Positions 56,885 to 64,000 of a stretch of 64,000 nucleotides of DNA are shown here, one piece after another (position 1 is the stretch's first letter; each line of letters opens with the position of its first letter). This DNA is from Salvia splendens (taxonomy: Eukaryota; Streptophyta; Magnoliopsida; Lamiales; Lamiaceae): positions 17,639,559-17,703,558 of the forward strand of contig NC_056041.1 of NCBI RefSeq assembly GCF_004379255.2. The letters run 5' to 3'. The notes below the pieces were generated by a model, which saw only the letters and a program-made list of their open reading frames with translations, did not search any database and was not told the origin of the DNA. Position numbers and translations under genes: made by a program.

Positions 56885-59386
56885 TCACAACTCAATCTCG
56901 ATCTTGTGCACCTTCTCATCCTCTCGGGGCATCTCGAGCAGGTTCAACGTAACGAGGCCGGATGCTGTGTCGTATTCAAAGTCTACGACCTCAGAACCCA
57001 CCTTGCATTTTCTTGGCTTGGTCGAAGAGTAAGCACCGAACCGGCCACATCCCTTGGATTCAATGGAGACAACTGCAACGGCTTCCGAGCTCAAGTTCTC
57101 GGCTCTCTCGGCACCCACAATGCTTTCTTCCGCTTGATATCCATTCCCCACATCCGAGAGCTCTGCCCCGGCCTTCACTTCATAGTTCAGCCCTTCTATA
57201 GCTCCGCCTCCATTGAACATGTCGATGAGGCCGAACGTGGCAAAGCTGAACCCTGGTGCTAGCGCCTTGATTGGTGTCACGGTGTACACCTCATGCTCGA
57301 GGACCTTGAGGGAGACGGGCATGGCCACGTTGTAAGGAAGGACGATGACTTCTCCGACCCTGTAGGAGTAGAGGGCCACGTTGCCATCCCAGTTGGAGTC
57401 AGGCGCCACGTCAGAGATGAAGTGGACGTCCCGGCCCCGCACGTAGCCAGTGATCGCCTCGGTTTTGGTCTGGTGGTGGGTGTTCTTCCTCTCAATACTG
57501 TTCCACGCCGCACCTTGGCAGTTGTACACGCCTAGAACCCCACTGTGTTTGTTAATGTTCCATATCTTGAGCAGGCTGCACCACCACAACAACAATCCAT
57601 CAGTAAATCATATTCTCAAGTTTCTTTCACACTTAATAAAAAAAAGTTCAAACTACTGACCTAACACCATCACGAGAAGGGTCTGAAAAGAGGCAATCCT
57701 TGGTGGGGCGGCCGGGGAGGCGAGGGCGGAGGATGGAGCCATCTGGCAAGACAAGCTTCCTAAGAAGCTTGAAGTTGTGCTTGCCCGGTGCATCACTGAC
57801 ATAGACAGGTCCACCGCTGATTGCCCTGGCCGAACCATGGTACTCGGCTGCCGGATGCAGAGAGTGGAACATGTCCCAATCCGGCAGCATTATCTCTCCC
57901 AAGAACACACTGTTGTATGCAACAGCTGCAATGTGGATGGTGTGTGACACCGGATCACGCGGGTAGAAATCGTCTGACGCTCTCACTATACCTGTCTGCT
58001 TCGAGCTGCATCCAAAACACACCATTAGTTAACATTCAAGAATCAATACAACTAAACACGAATTTGAAAATACAACACATACCAGTAAAGAGATTCGAGG
58101 TTGTGGCTCATACAGGCAATGATTCCATTATCAGGGAAGTTCCTGGCGACAGAGGCATCAAGAGCATTCTGATACTGCCTTGTGAGCTCGACCCTGCCTC
58201 CGAGGCCAGCACCGAGCGTCTCCAAGATGCACTGCACGTCGACCTTGACGCCGTCTATGCCTGCAGCAGCCAAGTAACTATGGAGCTCATTGTAGAACTT
58301 GTACACATTCTTGGGGTTCACCAATCCCAATCCCTGCAGAGCAATAGCATCTGTTTTCCACCCTGGCTCGTTCGCAAGAACCCCCTTTGACAGCTGGGGA
58401 TACTGCATAGCTGATGCGTACTCCTTCATCTCCTCCACCCCGGGCTTAACCCCGCCCCAGTACCCGGTGATGGCGTGCCACACGTACACATACTTGAGCC
58501 CGTGCTTCTCCTTTGCGATGCTGACGATGTTCTTGATTCCCGTCGAAGGATCCTCCTTCTTCCTGAACTTGTCATTCTCCTTGATCCCAGTCAGCCTCAA
58601 GAGCCCCTGCTCCTCCTTTTCATCTTCCTTCTTGTCGGACCCCACCGATTGCCATCCATCGTCGATGATGACGAACTTGGGAGGGGTTCCACCGGCCTTG
58701 AGGCTCTCGAGACCGGCCTCCACCCCCTCCTGCGTGACCTCCTGGTAGAATGCGTCCCACGTGCACCACCCGAAGCAGTCCACGATTCCGGGGAGTTTCT
58801 TCTCGTGCCGCAACCGAAAGGTCCCGAGGTGGAGCTTGACTGCCTTGATGGCATCCTCGATCGTGGCGAAAGGATCGGTGCCGCAGCTGATGTAGACGGA
58901 GTGAGTGAAGGTGGACCCCACGGTGTCGGAATCGCCGCTCTCGAGGCACAATTCGAGCTCGTCGGCGGCGTTCCCCTGCAGGCAGGCCTTGAATTTTCCT
59001 TCGATCAAGGGGAGGAACACGGTGTAGACGATTTTGTTGTCGTTGCCAGCGGCATCGTCGGACTCCAAATGCGAGCCCTCTTTGGTCTCCAGGAGGAGGA
59101 ATTGAGTCTCCAAGGGGATGTCGCGCCCCTTGTCCCCCATTTTCTGAGCCATCCACCACAGCTTGAACCGGAAGCAGGCTAAGAACCGGACGTCGCGGAG
59201 GGTTCCGAGTGAGACGGAGTGGCTGCACTGATCCTGGTCGAAGGCCGCCCCAAGAAACACCCCATCCGCCGCCCCCGCCGCCGCTCCGGAGGTGGCGATC
59301 ACATTCTCCGGAACGTTTGTGAGAATCGTCCGATCCTTCACCACGAGCTTCCTCTCGGCGATCCGGACTGCTGGCTTGATCGTCAT
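56885..59386 (-). CDS. Raffinose synthase-like GH36 protein (SIP/RFS2-type)
   Basis: Three exons on the minus strand, 59386-58083, 58005-57661 and 57575-56885, total 2,340 nt and give 779 residues. All junctions are GT-AG with fitting phases. I chose ATG at 59386 ([19 protein letters not shown]) because family members start this way; the open frame further upstream is leader. Motifs are [10 protein letters not shown] (205-214), IIDDGWQS (240-247), [10 protein letters not shown] with probable nucleophile D383, and [11 protein letters not shown] (from 443) with the acid/base Asp. The family comprises raffinose synthases and alkaline alpha-galactosidases. The length is close to Arabidopsis RFS2/DIN10 (about 770 residues), whose product has been reported to act as a raffinose-hydrolysing alkaline alpha-galactosidase, so hydrolysis is as likely as synthesis. 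Probably cytosolic; no signal peptide is seen. Confidence 0.94.
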
Positions 59387-59425
59387 CGCTGGATCCTCGC
59401 CGGATTTGCGCCCTAACTCAGTCCC

Positions 59426-59511
59426 CTGAAGCAAATTCAGCTCAAAATATAAGAGAAAATACAAGCAATTTAAACACTGCGACACGGAAATTGAAGGGGA
59501 AGGAGACGTAC
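59426..59511 (-). other. Putative 5'-UTR intron of the raffinose synthase-like gene
   Basis: On the minus strand a donor-like GTACGTCTCC at 59511 and an acceptor TTTGCTTCAG/GGGAC ending at 59426 enclose 86 T-rich bases, 39 bases before the ATG. This is an inference. Confidence 0.45.
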
Positions 59512-59648
59512 TCTGTAAGCGAGAACGCGATTGCGTGAGGAAGAAGACGATGGGAGGTTGAGCGGAGATGTATTTTTCGTGTGAAGTAAGCGTGTGAGAG
59601 AAGAAGAGGAAGAAGAAGTGAATGGGGCAATGGTGATGAAGAAGGGGG

Positions 59649-59656
59649 TATTTATA
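59649..59656 (-). promoter_or_regulatory. TATA box of the raffinose synthase-like gene
   Basis: TATAAATA in CCTATAAATACCCCC on the minus strand, about 265 bases upstream of the ATG. The first 30 or so downstream bases would hold the start site. Confidence 0.6.
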
Positions 59657-60592
59657 GGTTTTACAGGTATTCTGGAATTGGGAATTGGGATTGAGAGAGA
59701 AGAAACCACCATTATTGGCTGTTGCTGGTGGTGTTGTGCGCGCTCTCTCTCTCTCTCTAAGGGGATTGGTGGAAGGCAATCGGACAGTGGGGAAGGAGGG
59801 AGCTTCCTCGATTGGGTCGACGCCTCAATGGTAGATCGTCACGCCACGTAGGGATCCACGCCGTGACAGACTATTATTCTAACGACCTAGTTGGCTTTTC
59901 GTGACTTAGGAAAAAATGTTTTAGATTGGAATATAAAATGAGTGATGCTAAATGGCCATAAAGAGTTAATTTAGTCCATTTACATATATAAAAAAATTAG
60001 AATTACCGATATAAACTTATATGTGTGTGAATGGACTTGTGAGTTGATACTTATCTTTGAATTCCATTACGTAAAACACATTAATATCACGAATTACTAT
60101 ATATGTTGAGCAACAATCAAGAAATGACAGTAGTAATAAGTTGAGCAAAAACTACGAAAGAGCAACACTAACATGTTGAGCAACATATAATGAAGATGAT
60201 AAAAAAGTAAAACCAAGTAGTATTAAACCAAAAATTTTAAAAAAAATCAATTTTTTTGTTATTTAATTAATTTATGGCCGACCATAACGTGGCCGCATAG
60301 TATTATTCATATAAAATTGCCGTCGTACAGATTTTTTTGTTTTCCTGGGGAATGGGTGTTGCAGGTCTAAAATTCCGGTCCATTTTGCGGTCGGTTATTT
60401 TGTTTTCAAAAGATAGCTAAGCAAAAAAGGCACAAGAATTAATCTAAACTAATCTAATCTAATCTAAATAATTACTTAAAAAGCAAGTAAAGGAAAAAAT
60501 TAGTGTATATTCATCAAAAATTCCACAATGAGGTTCAGTTTCTCGTGTTCACAGTTGAATCAAAGTCAAAATATTTTAGCCTAATTTATATA
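59657..60592. other. Upstream region of the raffinose synthase-like gene
   Basis: A (CT)n tract lies at 59742-59759, then AT-rich spacer. No gene or named repeat seen. Confidence 0.5.
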
Positions 60593-60735
60593 CTCCCTCC
60601 GTCTCATACTAGATATCATACTTTTTTTTTTAATTTGTTTCACAAAAGATGTCACAATTCCTCTTTTGAAAAAAGTTTCGTCTCAAAACTCTGTGTCATC
60701 TCCTAAGTGTGCCATCTTCTTTGGGACGGAGGGAG
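60593..60735. mobile_element. Short Stowaway-like MITE
   Basis: CTCCCTCCGTCTCATACTAG at the left and GGGACGGAGGGAG at the right, each next to TA. At 143 bp it is shorter than the others. Confidence 0.85.
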
Positions 60736-60753
60736 TATTATTTATATTAAAAC

Positions 60754-61732
60754 CAGTGTTTTAAAAACAGGTCCGGACCGGCCGGTTCGACCGCGAACCG
60801 ACACCTGGTCCGGTCCGGTTTGGCCCCAAAAACCATTAGTATGTTAGGCCGCCTTGAACCGTCGGAACCAGCCGGTCGGACCGGAAATCAGGAACCGGTT
60901 TTTATCTTTAAAATGCGAGACTAGAAGGGATTGAACCCTAGACCTCTAGGTAAGATACCAACATCTCAGTCACTTCACCACATGATCTTGAATGAAATAT
61001 TGTGAACATTAATTATTGTTATACATTAAATCTATAATTTTTTGTCCACACAAATTAATAATTTGTGTTTAGTTTTATACTTTTAAATGATTGTTAGTTG
61101 TGATATGTTTAATTTTAATTATCAGCCACTAAATTTTATTTTTATTAGTATAATATATATATATATATATGAAAAAATAATTTTACCTAAGATTTAATAT
61201 TATATATTATTAATATAGTTTATTACTGCATATTTACTAAATATTACTCCAAATTTACTAATAATTCAAGTTTAATTTTATGTATTAACTAATAATACTA
61301 TTACAGTATATATTTATCCAAATTAACTAAAAATTCATGTTTAGTTTTATATATTGTCTATAATATTATTTCACCACATAAATGTTTTTGAGATAATATG
61401 AATTTTATCTATTTATATATGTAAAATATATACTTTTTTGGTTACACTAATTACAAATTTATGTATTTAATAATTATTTAAATTTTACCATTCACTTATT
61501 TTAAATACTCTTAATATTTAATTTACTTAAAATGTTTAATATATGTTTTTGTTATATGTTACTATTAATTATAATATATTACTCACTAAATTTAATATAT
61601 TTTGTAAGAGTATATTTAATTTTATATTTACAAGGTAAAACGGTTTGACCAGTAATTGAACCGGTCGGACCGATTAAACCGTGAACCAGTAGCCTCGCCG
61701 GTTCACCGGCCGATCCGATTTTTAAAACATTG
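60754..61732 (+). mobile_element. hAT-type element, 979 bp, with tRNA-like insert
   Basis: The ends CAGTGTTTTAAAAACAGG and, inverted, TTTTTAAAACATTG are flanked by a perfect 8-bp duplication ATTAAAAC (60746-60753 and 61733-61740). Both subterminal regions are rich in GACCGGCCGGTTCGACCG-type repeats. The centre is AT-rich and non-coding. A second, truncated copy lies inverted at 62153. Confidence 0.9.
60915..60988 (-). other. tRNA-like module (A and B boxes)
   Basis: On the minus strand TGGTGAAGTGACTGAG (60980-60965) and GGTTCAATCCC (60937-60927) resemble Pol III internal promoter boxes. AGAGGTCTAGGGTTCAATCC looks like a variable loop and T arm. The acceptor stem is not clean. It is probably a tRNA or SINE relic carried inside the hAT element, not a working tRNA gene. 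Confidence 0.5.
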
Positions 61733-62152
61733 ATTAAAACAAATCTCTTTTGTGAGTAATATGTAAATTTACAAAAGAATCAAAAGTTTCGAATCTAACA
61801 ACATACACAATTTCTTTCAAATACAAATAAATAGGTTAACTGAAAAAATGTCAAAATTGTGATACTTAATTAACTAACTTTAAAAGTTACAGATTTGATC
61901 AGAATTTGACTAAACTTTATGATTTTTCAAGTAATGTGGCCAAATATTTATTATTAATATAGTTTTGGTGTTAATTATTCTTATTTGAAATGTTGTTATA
62001 GCTTTTATAAAAATGTGATCTTTAGTATTACCATGACTACTTGAATTTTGGTATATTGAAATTGCGAAGAATATGATGCTATTAATTGCGTGTTTATCTT
62101 GTAGCATGGGAGTTTTACTGTATTAGATTTTGTTGATGGATACCATTTTGGT

Positions 62153-62742
62153 CAATGTTTTAAAAACCGGACCGGCCGGTGAACCGGCGAGACTACTGGT
62201 TCACGGTTCAATCAGTCCGACCGGTTCAATTACTGGTCGAACCGTTTTACTTTGCAAATATAAAATTAAATATACTCTTACAAAATATATTAAATTTAGT
62301 GAGTAATATATTATAATTAATAGTAACATATAACAAAAACATGTATTAAACATTTTAAGTAAATTAAATATTAAGAGTATTTAAAATAAGTGAATGGTAA
62401 AATGTAAATAATTATTAAATACATAAATTTTTAATTAGTGTAACCAAAGAAAGTACATATTTTACATATATAAATAGATAAAATTCATATTATCTCAAAA
62501 ATATTTATGTGGTGAAATAATATTATAGACAATATATAAAACTAAACATGAATTTTTAGTTAATTTGGATAAATATATACTATAATAGTATTATTAGTTA
62601 ATACATAAAATTAAACTTGAATTATTAGTAAGTTTGGAGTAACATTTAGTAAATATGTAGTAATAAATTATATTATAATATATATAATATTAAATCTTAG
62701 GTAAAATTATTTTTTCATATATATATATATATATATATATAG
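62153..62742 (-). mobile_element. Truncated inverted copy of the 60.75-kb hAT element
   Basis: It starts CAATGTTTTAAAAACCGGAC, the inverse of the right end of the first element, and follows it backwards base for base with few changes (for example CCGACCGGTTCAATTACTGG). It ends in a (TA)n run corresponding to about 61150 in the first copy. The rest, including the tRNA-like module and the other terminus, is missing because the next repeat begins there. Confidence 0.9.
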
Positions 62743-64000
62743 GGGAGCGTTATTCTCCTTTTCACATCTTAGATCCTTTTTTCTTCTTAATATTACGCGT
62801 TAGATCTAAGGCATCAACGGATCAGATTGATTCTATAAAACTGGTTCCGTGTTGCATTATAGAAGGTGGTTGTATGCATTACAGGGTTATTATTGACATT
62901 TGACGGAAAAGTAACTGCCACATTTTGGTATCTGCGAATAATGCACCACATGGTCACGAGTAATGCATATAATTGACTATATAATGCACAATATGTGAAC
63001 TGCAATGCATACGAATAAGATGTACCATGTTATGATATTTGGACACACGTTTCTTGTTTCCCCTAAGGGTTTAATAAGCTTAGGGGCTAGGGTATAGTAC
63101 GTAGACACGTATGTAATCTTCACATGGCAACGAGTAATGGATATAATTGACTATATAATGCACAATTTGTGAACTGCAATGCATACGAACAAGATGTGCG
63201 GTGTTATGATGTTTGACACACGTTTCTTGTTTCCCCTAAGGGTTTAATAAGCTTAGGGGCTAGGGTATAGTACGTACGCATTAATAACAAATTATAAAAC
63301 GATACGAATAATTCACCAAATTGTCACGAGTAATGGATGTTATTAACTATATAATGCACAATATGTGAACTGCAATGCATACGAATAAGATGTACCATGT
63401 TATGATGTTTGACACACGTTTCTTGTTTCCCCTAAGGGTTTAATAAGCTTAGGGGCTAGGGTATAGTACGTAGACATTACTAACAAATTGTTGTTATTGG
63501 AATATACGTATGTGCATTATTTGGTTTAGGTAGTGCATTATGTAGCTGTTAATTGTCATTATCTCAGTATATTATGCATTATTAGAGGTATTGTGTATAT
63601 GGGTTAATCAACGGATTGAAGATTACATACGTGCATTTAGTAATGTCTACGTACTATACCCTAGCCCCTAAGCTTATTAAACCCTTAGGGGAAACAAGAA
63701 ACGTGTGTCAAACATCATAACATGGTACATCTTATTCGTATGCATTGGAGTTCACATATTGTGCATTATATAGTTAATAACATCCATTACTCGTGACAAT
63801 TTGGTGAATTATTCGTATCGTTTTATAATTTGTTATTAATGCGTACGTACTATACCCTAGCCCCTAAGCTTATTAAACCCTTAGCGGAAACAAGAAACGT
63901 GTGTCAAACATCATAACACAGCACATCTTGTTCGTATGCATTGCAGTTCACAAATTGTGCATTATATAGTCAAATATATCCATTACTCGTTACCATGTGA
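62743..64000. repeat. Fold-back repeat, runs off the window
   Basis: It begins AGGGGAGCGTTATTCTCC after (TA)n. A unit of about 180 bp containing TTTCCCCTAAGGGTTTAATA occurs three times in direct order (about 62937, 63120 and 63303) and twice inverted (from 63640 and about 63825). Positions 63120-63480 and 63640-64000 are near-perfect inverse copies of 361 bases around a 159-bp centre. The arms should continue beyond 64000. No protein frame. The superfamily is not known to me. Confidence 0.85.

Noticed and set aside
58475..59182. 235-codon plus-strand frame opposite raffinose synthase-like exon 1
   Set aside because: Antisense shadow of the GC-rich coding exon.
63020..63900. Regular repeats considered as a CRISPR-like array
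   Set aside because: Units are about 180 bp, present in both orientations, in a plant genome; this is a fold-back repeat.

Overview
The window is nuclear DNA of a flowering plant, almost certainly a eudicot. Genes have GT-AG introns and AT-rich flanks, families are plant-specific (MIR396, DAYSLEEPER-like, CML, raffinose synthase-like), and the spacers are packed with PIF/Harbinger, hAT, Stowaway and Helitron elements. I lean towards Lamiales, but only by impression.

Layout. 0-6.3 kb: a broken PIF/Harbinger element split by a 3.8-kb solo LTR. 7-9 kb: a hAT MITE and a membrane-anchored calmodulin-like gene on the minus strand. 10.3-11.2 kb: an internally deleted Harbinger element. 11.4-17.3 kb: mostly featureless AT-rich spacer with a probable LINE remnant and a palindromic MITE. 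17.3-19.2 kb: a second ORF2-only Harbinger element, sister to the first. 20.4-24.8 kb: two MIR396 hairpins facing each other (plus at 20.6 kb, minus at 24.6 kb). 28.5-31.3 kb: a complete Helitron with both termini, a decayed helicase remnant and what looks like a captured first exon. 32.1-34.15 kb: a transposase-only Harbinger element. 38.4-50.2 kb: a tandem duplication of about 4.5 kb carrying two intact DAYSLEEPER-like genes, each with a 5'-UTR intron. 51.9-56.1 kb: a seven-exon SNAPC1/SNAP43 gene whose third intron holds a Harbinger element with only the Myb/SANT-like ORF1, intact. 56.9-59.4 kb: a three-exon raffinose synthase-like gene, convergent with it. 60.6-64 kb: nested hAT elements in inverted orientation and a large fold-back that runs off the window.

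The genes do not form a pathway. The functional ones are housekeeping or regulatory: calcium sensing, miR396 (which targets growth-regulating factors), snRNA transcription by SNAPc, galactosyl-oligosaccharide metabolism, and a domesticated hAT transposase pair.

The most unusual signal is among the mobile elements. Two Harbinger elements with closely similar termini and flanks, at 32.1 and 53.1 kb, each carry a different half of the normal two-gene set. Two others, at 0.6 and 17.3 kb, share the same inactivating TGA codon. Both patterns suggest movement driven in trans.
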